Source: Wenyingzhuangia marina (GTDB taxonomy: Bacteria > Bacteroidota > Bacteroidia > Flavobacteriales > Flavobacteriaceae). From it: a DNA stretch of 64,000 nucleotides. The notes below the pieces were generated by a model, which was given only the letters and a program-made list of their open reading frames with translations, had not been told where the DNA came from and searched no databases. The DNA is taken from contig NZ_FQXQ01000002.1 of NCBI RefSeq assembly GCF_900130035.1, positions 248,001 to 312,000 on the forward strand, written 5' to 3'. A program made the translations under genes and the position numbers. Each line of letters begins with the position of its first letter. The stretch's first letter is position 1. This document shows, piece by piece, positions 1-9,563 of this stretch.

Positions 1-636
1 ATTATTTTTAGCAATAAAATCTTCCATAGCATTTCTAGTTGCTGAACCTTGTTCACGATAAATTAACGGTGCATTTTCAAACAGACTTTTTTTATTTTTA
101 AACTTCTTTATGTCTAGCTGTTTGCTTCCAACAAAATAAAGCTTATTTTTCATCAGTTCAACATTATGAACTTTTAATTTACTTGGTAGTACAGAAACCA
201 GTGCAAAATCAACTTCATTTAACTCCAAGCTTTCTATAACTTTAGCTTTATTGGTTACATCAATAATAAGTTCTACCCCAGAATTCTGTTTCATAAACTC
301 CGATAAAAAATAAGGCATCACGTACTTTCCAGTAGAAACAATTGATATTTTTAACCTTCCAGAAAGCACTCCTTGATAAGACAAAGTTTTATAATTAATT
401 GCATGAACTTCATTTAAAATCTTCTCAGCAGCCACAGCAATTTCTTTTCCAAACTCTGTAACATAAAGTTTTCTACCTACCACTTCTGTAAGTGGAATTG
501 GAAATTGGTCTTGAAAATTTTTTAACTGTATAGATACGGCTGGTTGGGTCAGATGAAGTTCTTCTGAAGCCTTAGTAATGCTCTTTAATTCAGATATTTT
601 CAAAAATATTTGAAGTTGATGCAAAGTATAATTCAT
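1..636 (-). CDS. LysR-family transcriptional regulator (3' end cut by window edge)
   Basis: The minus strand reads open for 212 codons from an ATG at 636-634 to the window edge. The N-terminus is a typical LysR winged helix-turn-helix (residues about 1-60, with LTQPAVSIQLKNF), followed by most of a LysR substrate-binding domain that includes REQGSATR, close to the REPGSGTR motif common in this family. It is divergent from the small gene at 739 and the dabB/dabA genes, with a 102-bp shared promoter region. LysR regulators of the CbbR type often control inorganic-carbon genes, so it probably controls the DAB operon; that role is inferred from position. The C-terminus is missing, so no effector can be suggested. 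Confidence 0.9.
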   Translation of the reverse strand, partial: MNYTLHQLQIFLKISELKSITKASEELHLTQPAVSIQLKNFQDQFPIPLTEVVGRKLYVTEFGKEIAVAAEKILNEVHAINYKTLSYQGVLSGRLKISIVSTGKYVMPYFLSEFMKQNSGVELIIDVTNKAKVIESLELNEVDFALVSVLPSKLKVHNVELMKNKLYFVGSKQLDIKKFKNKKSLFENAPLIYREQGSATRNAMEDFIAKNN

Positions 637-738
637 AAATATTTTTTATACATATAATAACAAATATAAATAAAAATTTATGAACTATATGTTTAATATT
701 TGCATGAGAATTAAAAACATAATCTTTAAAAACTTACA

Positions 739-1047
739 ATGGAAACAAAAGGATTAATACAAGTTGAAAAAAAAACACAAAAAATTCAAATAGTAAAAGG
801 AGATTTTACTCCATCTGAAGCATCTCAAGTAATCATGTCTTTAATTGATGAAAAAATTAATTTTCATAAAATTCAAAGACTTCAAAAATGGGAACAAAAC
901 CATCAATTTGACACTAACAATTTAGACAATAGAATAAACCAACTGATTAAAGAAAAAGAAATTGCCAAAACATTTATTACAAAATCTGAAAACCTTAACT
1001 GTAATATGAGTATAAATGGCACTATTGAAATAAGTATAGAAGAGTAA
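739..1047 (+). CDS. Small protein of unknown function, first gene of the dab operon
   Basis: This 102-residue protein was not recognised. It has no signal peptide and no membrane segment, is rich in Lys, Glu, Asn and Gln, and has a likely helical middle (about residues 25-80). The first third contains KGDFTPSEASQVIMSLIDEKINFHKIQRL. It lies between the divergent LysR gene and dabB, 127 bp before dabB, in the same orientation, so it may be co-transcribed. A cytoplasmic accessory or regulatory role for the DAB complex is possible but is only inferred from position. Coding potential is supported by the good ATG, the absence of an overlapping alternative and the compact arrangement. Confidence 0.7.
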   Translation: METKGLIQVEKKTQKIQIVKGDFTPSEASQVIMSLIDEKINFHKIQRLQKWEQNHQFDTNNLDNRINQLIKEKEIAKTFITKSENLNCNMSINGTIEISIEE

Positions 1048-1174
1048 ATCTACAAAAGATACCTATTCCCCTCTTATATTTTATTTCATATCAGAACAGT
1101 CTTTTTAAAGCTAAAAACAACAATAGCTAATACACAAGTAAGTCAATATATTAAATATTATTAAACCTAAAATA

Positions 1175-2605
1175 ATGATTTCAAAACATACACAGTTCGA
1201 AACTACCTTAAACATTATCACAAAAATTCAGTGGCTATTGTTTATAGGTATGCTTTCCTACCTACTAATTAATTATCCAAATATTCCTGAATGGCACTAC
1301 GGAAATGTTTTAAGAATAAATGGTTTTACCCTACTTATTTGGACAGTTGTAACATTTTTTAGTGCACTCATAAGCAGCTATGGAAAAAATTATCTTAAAG
1401 GCTTTAAGTATCATTCTAAATTTATAGCATTAAGTTTAGGATTCACCTTGTCTATTATGGTATTTGTTATGGCAAACCACATAGGGGGATTAATAGTTTT
1501 TTGGATGTTGATGGGTTTCTTTATGTCTAAATTGATTGGTATAAATGCTTCATGGGGAGAAGCTAAAGAAGCTTTAAAATACACACTAAAATATTTTTTA
1601 ACAGGTAGTCTATTTTTATCTATAGGATTGATATTATTAGCTTTTTATACCAAGGAAATTACCTTAAATGGTATAATTTCAAAAGTGAACGAAATACCTT
1701 ATTACATTACCCTAATATCTGGACTTTGTATTATTACTGCAGCCATCATCCAGTCAGCTATATATCCTTTTCATCGTTGGTTACTTTCTGCAATGACAGC
1801 ACCAACACCAGCATCAGCCTTAATGCATGCAGGATTTGTAAACGGATCTGGAATATTATTGACTTTATTATCTCCTATTTTATTTGCTTCAAACACCTTA
1901 ATCATCTTATTTATAATTGGAGGATTAACTGCTGTTATAGCTCAATTTACTAAACTTTTACAAGTCAATGTAAAACAAAAATTAGCCTGTTCAACCATCG
2001 CACAAATGGGCTTTATGATTATGCAATGTGGTTTAGGTTTTTTTAATGCAGCTGTAGTTCATTTAATCCTACATGGTTTTTATAAAGCTTATCTGTTCTT
2101 ATCATCCGGAGAAAATATAGCACATTCTAAACCACAAAATCAATCAAACATAACAATTAAGCCATTACAAATTATTGTAGTTCTTCTTTATAGCGCTGTA
2201 GGAACATTTCTTTTTGGTTATTTAACAGGAAAAGGCATTCATTTAAATAGTGGTTTGTTTTTAACTCTTATTGTAGCTATTACTGTTGGGCAGGTGACTT
2301 ATAATATTGTAAAAGAGCCTAGCTTAAGTGTTTTTCAAAAAACTGTTTTACCACCGGTTTTGTTTATCTCAGGAATGGTAGCCTATGCTTTAATGTATAA
2401 TGGAGTAACAACATTAATGAGTGATATGCCTCTAGTTGCTGTACCTCTATCGGTATCTCCAATAGAAATAACTTTTGGGATCATATTTCTAATAGGGTTC
2501 TTTATCATGAAATTAGGTATTTACAGAAACCATCCTTGGATCTATGCTAAATTGCTAAACATCTCTCAGCCCAATAAAAAAACTGTCTTAATGTATAAAT
2601 CGTAA
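1175..2605 (+). CDS. dabB: DabB: proton-conducting membrane subunit of a DAB inorganic-carbon uptake system
   Basis: The 476-residue product is a polytopic membrane protein of the NuoL/MrpA-like proton-conducting family. It has about a dozen hydrophobic segments and the family core HRWLLSAMTAPTPASALMHAG (roughly residues 200-220) followed by HGFYKAYLFLSSG (roughly 305-317). It ends 5 bp before a DUF2309 (DabA) gene, which separates it from respiratory complex I subunits: DabB-DabA pairs form energy-coupled CO2-hydrating complexes in the inner membrane (known from DAB work in Halothiobacillus). The inferred role is to supply the cation gradient that drives DabA. There are no other nuo genes nearby. 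Confidence 0.9.
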   Translation: MISKHTQFETTLNIITKIQWLLFIGMLSYLLINYPNIPEWHYGNVLRINGFTLLIWTVVTFFSALISSYGKNYLKGFKYHSKFIALSLGFTLSIMVFVMANHIGGLIVFWMLMGFFMSKLIGINASWGEAKEALKYTLKYFLTGSLFLSIGLILLAFYTKEITLNGIISKVNEIPYYITLISGLCIITAAIIQSAIYPFHRWLLSAMTAPTPASALMHAGFVNGSGILLTLLSPILFASNTLIILFIIGGLTAVIAQFTKLLQVNVKQKLACSTIAQMGFMIMQCGLGFFNAAVVHLILHGFYKAYLFLSSGENIAHSKPQNQSNITIKPLQIIVVLLYSAVGTFLFGYLTGKGIHLNSGLFLTLIVAITVGQVTYNIVKEPSLSVFQKTVLPPVLFISGMVAYALMYNGVTTLMSDMPLVAVPLSVSPIEITFGIIFLIGFFIMKLGIYRNHPWIYAKLLNISQPNKKTVLMYKS

Positions 2606-2610
2606 TCATC

Positions 2611-5007
2611 ATGATAAATCAAATCATTCAAAAAAGTATAGAAGAAGCTTCTCAAGTTATTGGAAAAACATGGCCCTTACATGCTTTTGTTACGTCCAAT
2701 CCATTATCAGGCTATGAGCAAAAATCCTTTAAAGAGGCTACCAAACAAGCCGAAAAACTCTTGAATGCTAAAGTATTTCCTGAAGCAGCAATATTTAGCG
2801 AGGCCTTACAAAAGAAATATATTGATAGAAAAGAATTAATAGCATTACTTAAAGAAAATCAATTGCTAGATACTCCAGAGGAATATTTAGAACAAATGGC
2901 ATTATATAAAAAGAATGCAAAAATTAATAATCATAATGTTTTAGACAACATCACAGCAAAGTGGCTAGCTGCTTTTATGGACGAAGGCTTGGCTGAGTGG
3001 GAAATGCCTAATAGACAAGAAGGGTTTTATAAAGCATGGAGAAAACTTGCTATATATGATAACGAAATCCCTAAAACAACTATTGCAGACATTCCAAAAA
3101 CCAGTAACGAAGCTCTTGAAATAGTCTTAAAAGATTATGAAGAAGAGGATTACATAAAAATATTCACTTTTCACTTAGCTGCCTTACCTGGATGGACTGG
3201 ATACATAAACTATAGAATTTCTTCTGAATCTAAATGGCAAGAAGAATACCCAATATCACTTAATGATTATTTGGCAGTAAGATTATGGATTGCAAAAAAA
3301 ATAAAGGCAAGCATTTTCCCTAAAAACGAAGGAATAACAACTCCATCCTCTATTTCCAAAATACAATATATTTGGTTAAAAGCATGGGAAAAAAGTTGGC
3401 AAAATGAACTCAAATTACTTTTAGAGGGACAACAAACAGCTTTACAAGATTCTGATGATGAAACAACAAACAGCTTAGAAGCTCAAATGGTTTTTTGTAT
3501 AGATACCAGATCAGAATTAATAAGGAGACATATTGAAAACAAAGGACAATATGAAACTTTTGGATATGCCGGTTTTTTTGGAATCGCCATGGATTATGAA
3601 GATATGAATAATGGCCTAACTAAAAAATCTTGCCCTCCTATTGTCAATTCTGCTTATCATGTTTCAGAAAAACCAAAAGCAAATCATTCTGAAAAAGTAA
3701 TTAAATACAAGCAACATAAGGAGACTCTTAAATTTAAAGACTACTTCTTAAAAAGAATGAAAAACATGTTACCTTCTGCTTTTGGATATGTAGAAGGATC
3801 TGGATTATTTTATGGAATATCATTAACTGCAAGAACCCTATTACCAAGCCAACTTTACAAGGTAAATAAAGAGCAAACAACTACTCACGAAACATTGTGT
3901 GAACCAGAAATTAAAAAGACTTGCAGTACAGATCATCTAGATCTTGATATTCCTTTAGCAGAAAAAGTATCTATTGTAAAGTCTGCTTTTGATTTGATGG
4001 GGTGGCAAAAATTCGCTCCCATAGTACTTTTTGTCGGTCATGGAAGTCATTCAGCAAACAATCCATTTGGCTCAAGTTTAGATTGTGGAGCTTGTGCAGC
4101 AAGTCCAGGTAGACATAATGCCAGAATGCTTGCAAAATTGGCAAACCTAAAAGAAGTGAGAGAGGCTCTAAAAGATCATCATCATTTTAACATTCCTGAT
4201 AACACTATTTTTATAGGAAGCGAACACAATACAACAACAGATGAAATTGTATTATTCGACTCGGAAGTTCCAGCATCTCATAAAAATGAATTACAAAACT
4301 TAAAAATAGATTTAAAAAAGGCACAAGAAACAGCTACTCAGGAAAGATTAGGCATAGCTAATAATAGTGTAAAATTTGCTCATAAAAAAGCAAACAACTG
4401 GGGGGAAACTAGACCTGAATGGGGGTTGGCTAAAAATGCTGGATTTATTGTAGGACCAAGAAGCTTAACCCAAAACCACAACTTAGGCGGAAGATGTTTT
4501 TTACACTCTTATAACTGGGAATCAGATAAAACAGGTAAAGCCTTAGAAGGTATTATGCAAGGAGCTATGGTAGTAACACAATGGATTAACAATCACTATT
4601 ATTTTTCAACTGTTGATAACAATGTTTTTGGTGGAGGAACTAAAATCACTCATAATATCACTGGAAAATTTGGAGTAGTACAAGGTAATGGTGGTGATAT
4701 TAAAATGGGGCTACCCCTACAATCCTTAATGCAATCAGATTCTGAAATGCATCACCAGCCACTGAGATTATCAGTTGTTATTCATGCTCCACTAGATAGG
4801 GTTATTAATATTCTTGAAAGAAACGAAAAAATTAAAAGTTTATTAGATAATGAATGGATTTATTTAATGATTATGGATCCACTTACTGATAACACTATAT
4901 ATACTTACAGTAAAAACATGAACTGGAAAACTGCCAATAAAAAGGCTAGTAAAAAAGAAGCTACAAAAAGTATTATCGTTGAAAGTGAAGTTGAAGTTAC
5001 CATGTAA
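2611..5007 (+). CDS. dabA: DabA: DUF2309 zinc subunit of a DAB inorganic-carbon uptake system
   Basis: The 798-residue protein is a full-length DUF2309/UPF0753 protein. The beta-carbonic-anhydrase-like zinc ligands known for DabA can be placed: Cys296 and Asp298 in FCIDTRSE, His477 in VGHGSH and Cys492 in LDCGACAASPGRH. The 15-residue spacing between the last two equals that in the characterised protein. DabA is thought to hydrate CO2 vectorially to bicarbonate on the cytoplasmic face, powered through DabB. The gene begins 5 bp after dabB and is followed by a strong terminator. No Rubisco or carboxysome gene is visible, so the system would feed heterotrophic carboxylases; this last point is inference. 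Confidence 0.93.
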   Translation: MINQIIQKSIEEASQVIGKTWPLHAFVTSNPLSGYEQKSFKEATKQAEKLLNAKVFPEAAIFSEALQKKYIDRKELIALLKENQLLDTPEEYLEQMALYKKNAKINNHNVLDNITAKWLAAFMDEGLAEWEMPNRQEGFYKAWRKLAIYDNEIPKTTIADIPKTSNEALEIVLKDYEEEDYIKIFTFHLAALPGWTGYINYRISSESKWQEEYPISLNDYLAVRLWIAKKIKASIFPKNEGITTPSSISKIQYIWLKAWEKSWQNELKLLLEGQQTALQDSDDETTNSLEAQMVFCIDTRSELIRRHIENKGQYETFGYAGFFGIAMDYEDMNNGLTKKSCPPIVNSAYHVSEKPKANHSEKVIKYKQHKETLKFKDYFLKRMKNMLPSAFGYVEGSGLFYGISLTARTLLPSQLYKVNKEQTTTHETLCEPEIKKTCSTDHLDLDIPLAEKVSIVKSAFDLMGWQKFAPIVLFVGHGSHSANNPFGSSLDCGACAASPGRHNARMLAKLANLKEVREALKDHHHFNIPDNTIFIGSEHNTTTDEIVLFDSEVPASHKNELQNLKIDLKKAQETATQERLGIANNSVKFAHKKANNWGETRPEWGLAKNAGFIVGPRSLTQNHNLGGRCFLHSYNWESDKTGKALEGIMQGAMVVTQWINNHYYFSTVDNNVFGGGTKITHNITGKFGVVQGNGGDIKMGLPLQSLMQSDSEMHHQPLRLSVVIHAPLDRVINILERNEKIKSLLDNEWIYLMIMDPLTDNTIYTYSKNMNWKTANKKASKKEATKSIIVESEVEVTM

Positions 5008-5381
5008 AAACCATTAACTTCTCTTTAAGAATATCACATATTCATCATCCAAAAAAAGCCTTTCAAATCTTTGAAAGGCTTTTTTTCTATATAGAGAACC
5101 ACCAATTTGCAAAAAAAATGATTCTATTTCTATAAAAATATTATTATCAGCCATGTTTTACTATTAACATTTAACAACTAAAAAAACAAGGACTATTGCT
5201 AAATTACTTATAATCAACATAAACTTATATTCTATATTCCATTTCATTAAAAGCTTATAACTTAATATTTTTTTACTTCTTTAACTTCTGTTTATTTTGA
5301 TAAATTAGAAAATAAAAAGCTAATTTTAGGATATAACATTTTTATAAGAAATACTATATATTAAATTAATAGTGAAAAGTA
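5008..5381. other. Intergenic region between dabA and the PAS kinase
   Basis: This 374-bp stretch carries the dabA terminator in its first quarter. The rest is AT-rich without an open reading frame that looks coding. It must hold the promoter of the kinase gene at 5382, but no convincing TTTG-N19-TAnnTTTG pair could be placed. Confidence 0.6.
5052..5087 (+). terminator. Rho-independent terminator after dabA
   Basis: AAAGCCTTTCAAA and TTTGAAAGGCTTT form a near-perfect stem followed by a T run. It lies 45 bp after the dabA stop and closes the dab operon. The A run on the left could let it work in both directions. Confidence 0.85.
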
Positions 5382-8300
5382 ATGAGTAAAATGGGAACAA
5401 ATAAAAATACTGAGAATAATTTAAAAAGACTCAATGCTATTTTTCAAAGTATTCCCATACCTAGTTATACCTGGGTAAAAAATAAAAATGATTTTGAATT
5501 GATGGATTTCAATACAGCTTCATTGAATGTTGAAGGAGATACTCTTAAAGATTGTTTACACACAAAAGCTTCTGTCTTTTATAAAGACCAACCAAATATA
5601 TTAGCTGATTTAAAAAAATGTTTTAAAGAGAAATCCACTTTTGAAAACAAATTAAATATTAAATACACCTATATCCATCCTGATGCTGTTTTAATACAAA
5701 CGGAAGTAATTAAAAGCAATAAAAATTTAGTTACTCACACAGCAACAGATTACATAAATTACCAAACAGTTTTTATTGAAAATAGCCCTGCTGCTATCGC
5801 AATGTTTGATAATGATATGAGATACTTATCTGTAAGCAATAAATGGGTTGAAGATTACAAATTATCAGGACAACAAATAATAGGCAGATCTCATTATGAT
5901 GTTTTTCCTGAAATAAGTCAAGAGTGGAAAGATATTCATCAACATTGTTTACAAGGAAATATTGAGAAAAAAGAGGAAGATTCTTTTAAAAGACTTGATG
6001 GAAGTATTGACTGGATAAAATGGGAAGTACGACCTTGGTATAATATTGCACAAGAAGTTGGTGGTATTGTAATGCTTACAGAAAATATTACTCAACGTAA
6101 AATAGCAGAAGAAGAACTAAGAAACAGCGAGTCAAAATTAATTGAAGCACAGAAAGCAGCCAAAATAGGAAGTTGGGAAACAGATTTAACTACCCTAAAT
6201 GTTATTTGGTCAGAAGAAACTTTTAATATTTTTGAATTAGATTTTGAATCCTTTAATCCTACCCATCAATCCTTTTTAAGCTTTGTTCATCCAGAAGATA
6301 AACAAATAGTAGAAAAAGTATTTAATGACTCTTTAATAAACTCTAAGGGTTATAACTCTATTGAACACAGAATTATAACCTCTAAAGGAAATTTAAAATA
6401 TGTTGAAGAACGATGGAAAGTTATAAAGAATGTTAATGGAGAAATTAATAGTGTTTTTGGTACATGCCAAGACATTACCGAAAGAAAATTAATTGAAGAA
6501 GAATTAATTTCTGCTAAAAAAAGAATAGAAATAAGTGAAAATAGGTTACAACTATCATTAGATGCTGCTCAAATTGGTATTTGGGAATGGAATCTTGCAG
6601 ACAATTCTATTATTTGGGATAGTAAGATGTATAAAATATATGGGGTTTCTAAAAAAAACATAGAACATAAATTTGAAGCATGGACAAATTTTTTACACCC
6701 TGATGATAAAGAAAAAACAATAAAAGAAATATTTGAAGCTGTTAACAATCAAAATAAATTAAACACTTCTTTTAGAATTATTAAAGAAAATGGAGCAATT
6801 GTACATATTAAAGCAGATGCACTGGCTATAAGTAATTCGGAAGGTAAACCAATTAAAATGATTGGTTTAAATAAAGATATTACGGAACAAAAAGAGTTAG
6901 AGAACAAATTAAAACAGTACAAACATTTTTTTCAAAATAGCAACGATTTTTTAAATATTTCAAACAAAGATGGGGACTGCGAAATTGTGAACCCACAAAT
7001 GATTAAAACCTTAGGCTATTCCGAAAAAGAATTTCTAAACAATTCCTTTTACGATACCATTCATCCTAATGAAATTATTATTTCAAAAAATGAAGTTGAT
7101 AGACTTTCCTCTGGAGAGATTACCAATAATTTCCAAATTAGGCAACGTAAAAAAAATGGAGAATATATATGGATAGAATGGAATGTATTTCCAGATGAAG
7201 AAACAGGAAAATTTTATTCTATTGGACGTGATATTACTGAAAGTAAAAAAGCTACTGAATTAATAAATTATCAATTTTATAACGCCCCAGATATTATTCT
7301 TATTGTAAATAAGAACTTTAAAATTGAAAGAATAAACAGAGGAAGACAATATACAAAGGAAGAACTAATCGGTAGGGATTGTATAGAAGTACTTCCTGTA
7401 GAAAGTAGAGAAATTGCTAAAAAGGCAATTATTAAATGTTTTGAAACTGGTGAAAATCAAGAGATTGAAAATATTATAGAAACAGGAGCTTGGGTACGTT
7501 CTCGTTTTGTACCAATGACTATTGATGGAGAAACTAGACAAATCATAATTTTTGCCACCGATATTTCAACAGAAAAACAAGCAAAAATTAAATTATTAAA
7601 AAGCGAAGAAAAATACAGAAACATCACTGAAAATATTACTGATGGAATTATAGTGATGGATAAAGATTTTAAAGTTACTTATAGAAGTCCTACAAATAAA
7701 AAAATTACGGGCTATGCTGACAAAGAACTTAAAGATCTAGACTTTATGAGCATGATTCATGAAGAAGATAGACCTAAAGCTTTAGAAGATTTAAAAAGAC
7801 TACCCAAAATTACAAATAAGTTTGAGGTTTTTAAACTACGTTTACAACATAAAAAAGGACATTGGATATGGATAGAAGGAACTATTATAAACATGAAAAA
7901 AAACAATAGTAACAATGCTATTGTTATTAGTTTTAAAGATGTTACTGAACGTATAAAATCTGAGGAAAAACTAGCATTATCAGCCTTAATTATTAACTCT
8001 TCAGATGATGCTATTATTAGTAATACTAATAATAATTTCATTACCTCATGGAACCATGGAGCTGAAAAAATATTTGGATATTCCTCTGAAGAAATTATTG
8101 GAAAATCAGTATACAAATTAATTCCTAAGAATTTTTATTATGAAGAAGATATCCTTTCTGAAAATATAAAATTAGGACAATCCGTAGACCATTTTGAAAC
8201 GTTAAGAGTAAAGAAAGATGGTACTATTATTAATGTATCTTTAAAAATCTCTCCTATTGTTGATGAATTTGGAAAAGTCATAGGAGCATCTAAAATTATC

Positions 8301-9035
8301 CGTGATATCACCTCTAGAAAAAAGCTAGAACAAGAACGAAAAACAATTATTGATGATTTGGTACAAAGAAATAGAGATTTAGAGCAATTTTCTTATATCG
8401 TTTCACACAATCTTCGTGCTCCAGTAGCCAATATTATAGGTATTAGTAGTTTATTAGAACACTCAGAGTTAATTTCTAAAGACAATGAATTATTATTAGG
8501 TTTAAGCAAATCCGTTCATGGATTAGATGTTGTAATTAAAGACTTAAATCAAATTTTACAAATGAAAAGAGAAGTTAATGAAAATAAAGATTTAATTAAC
8601 TTTACAGGAGTATTATCAGAAATTAAATTAAGTATTTCTAATTTAATTTCGCAAGAAAATGTTAAATTCATCATTGATTTTTCAGCAAAAAATGAATTCT
8701 TTACCATCAAAAGTTATTTGTATAGTATATTTTATAATTTAATAAGTAACAGTATTAAGTATAAACATTCTAATAGAAATCCAATTATAGAAATTAAAAG
8801 TAATTTAACTGAAAATGGATTTGAAATTGTTTATAAAGACAATGGTCTTGGAATAGATTTAGAAAAAAAAGGAGAACAAGTTTTTGGATTATATAAAAGA
8901 TTTCATTTTCACACAGACGGTAAAGGAATGGGGTTATACATGGTTAAAACACAAGTAGAAACATTAGGCGGACATATTTCTATAAAAAGTAAAGTTAATG
9001 TAGGAACAGAGTTCAAAATAGAATTTAAAAATTAA
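5382..9035 (+). CDS. Eight-PAS cytoplasmic sensor histidine kinase
   Basis: The 1217-residue protein has eight consecutive PAS/PAC modules, each ending in a DIT-type motif (NITQRK, DITERK, DITEQK, DITESK, DISTEK, DVTERI, DITSRK; the first module is degenerate). They are followed by a HisKA-like segment with phospho-acceptor His1009 in SHNLRAPVANI and a HATPase domain (NLISNSIKY N-box, DNGLGI and GKGMGLYM boxes). No signal peptide or membrane helix is visible, so it should sense a cytoplasmic or diffusible signal. The start could be Met1 or Met4. The single-domain response regulator 17 bp downstream is the obvious partner. The stimulus cannot be read from sequence. Confidence 0.93.
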   Translation: MSKMGTNKNTENNLKRLNAIFQSIPIPSYTWVKNKNDFELMDFNTASLNVEGDTLKDCLHTKASVFYKDQPNILADLKKCFKEKSTFENKLNIKYTYIHPDAVLIQTEVIKSNKNLVTHTATDYINYQTVFIENSPAAIAMFDNDMRYLSVSNKWVEDYKLSGQQIIGRSHYDVFPEISQEWKDIHQHCLQGNIEKKEEDSFKRLDGSIDWIKWEVRPWYNIAQEVGGIVMLTENITQRKIAEEELRNSESKLIEAQKAAKIGSWETDLTTLNVIWSEETFNIFELDFESFNPTHQSFLSFVHPEDKQIVEKVFNDSLINSKGYNSIEHRIITSKGNLKYVEERWKVIKNVNGEINSVFGTCQDITERKLIEEELISAKKRIEISENRLQLSLDAAQIGIWEWNLADNSIIWDSKMYKIYGVSKKNIEHKFEAWTNFLHPDDKEKTIKEIFEAVNNQNKLNTSFRIIKENGAIVHIKADALAISNSEGKPIKMIGLNKDITEQKELENKLKQYKHFFQNSNDFLNISNKDGDCEIVNPQMIKTLGYSEKEFLNNSFYDTIHPNEIIISKNEVDRLSSGEITNNFQIRQRKKNGEYIWIEWNVFPDEETGKFYSIGRDITESKKATELINYQFYNAPDIILIVNKNFKIERINRGRQYTKEELIGRDCIEVLPVESREIAKKAIIKCFETGENQEIENIIETGAWVRSRFVPMTIDGETRQIIIFATDISTEKQAKIKLLKSEEKYRNITENITDGIIVMDKDFKVTYRSPTNKKITGYADKELKDLDFMSMIHEEDRPKALEDLKRLPKITNKFEVFKLRLQHKKGHWIWIEGTIINMKKNNSNNAIVISFKDVTERIKSEEKLALSALIINSSDDAIISNTNNNFITSWNHGAEKIFGYSSEEIIGKSVYKLIPKNFYYEEDILSENIKLGQSVDHFETLRVKKDGTIINVSLKISPIVDEFGKVIGASKIIRDITSRKKLEQERKTIIDDLVQRNRDLEQFSYIVSHNLRAPVANIIGISSLLEHSELISKDNELLLGLSKSVHGLDVVIKDLNQILQMKREVNENKDLINFTGVLSEIKLSISNLISQENVKFIIDFSAKNEFFTIKSYLYSIFYNLISNSIKYKHSNRNPIIEIKSNLTENGFEIVYKDNGLGIDLEKKGEQVFGLYKRFHFHTDGKGMGLYMVKTQVETLGGHISIKSKVNVGTEFKIEFKN

Positions 9036-9052
9036 AAAAATCAACAAGAGTA

Positions 9053-9427
9053 ATGAATATGTCTTTTATATTAATAGATGATGACAACATTAGTAATTTT
9101 ATTAATGAAAGAATAATCCGCATAGAATATCCGGAAGCAGAAGTTACCCATTATACAAATCCTGTAAAAGGTCTTGAATTTATATTAAATCATTTAACAA
9201 AAAAATCTTTCTTGTTTCTTGATATTAATATGCCCGAGATGACAGGATGGGAATTTATAGAGCAAATAAATCAGGCAGAACTAAGTGTTAAGCAAAATTT
9301 ACAAATCTACATGCTATCTTCATCTGTGGAACCTTCTGATTTAGAAAAGGTAAAAACCAATGAAAATATTATTGGGTTTATAGAAAAACCTTTAACAACT
9401 ACTTTTTTAGCATCTCTTAGAAATTAA
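9053..9427 (+). CDS. Single-domain response regulator (CheY-like receiver)
   Basis: The 124-residue protein consists only of a receiver domain: acidic pocket Asp9-Asp11 (LIDDDN), phospho-acceptor Asp57 in FLDINMPEMTGWEF, the conserved Ser in MLSSS and the Lys of EKPL near the end. There is no DNA-binding or enzymatic output domain. It starts 17 bp after the eight-PAS kinase and is probably its phosphorylation partner, acting by protein-protein contact or as a phosphorelay intermediate. Such kinase plus free receiver pairs are common in Flavobacteriaceae. ATG at 9053 is used; ATG at 9059 is also possible. Confidence 0.9.
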   Translation: MNMSFILIDDDNISNFINERIIRIEYPEAEVTHYTNPVKGLEFILNHLTKKSFLFLDINMPEMTGWEFIEQINQAELSVKQNLQIYMLSSSVEPSDLEKVKTNENIIGFIEKPLTTTFLASLRN

Positions 9428-9489
9428 TACTTCCCTCCTTGCATGATTTAGTTATCACCCTAGCGTACTGTTAACCGCATTGCTTTGTG

Positions 9490-9497
9490 TATCTTTG
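9490..9497 (+). promoter_or_regulatory. Candidate -7 box of the rlmF promoter
   Basis: TATCTTTG matches the Bacteroidota -7 consensus TAnnTTTG and lies 66 bp before the rlmF ATG. The -33 position, 19 bp upstream, reads ACTG, a weak match to TTTG. Confidence 0.4.
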
Positions 9498-9563
9498 CTA
9501 GCAACTTAAACCTTTTAAGATTATTTATTACTTAAATAATATAATCTTTTGAAATAAAAAATC

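Noticed and set aside
1726-1953. Open frame within dabB in another reading frame
   Set aside because: It lies entirely inside a well-supported gene and has no recognisable protein character.
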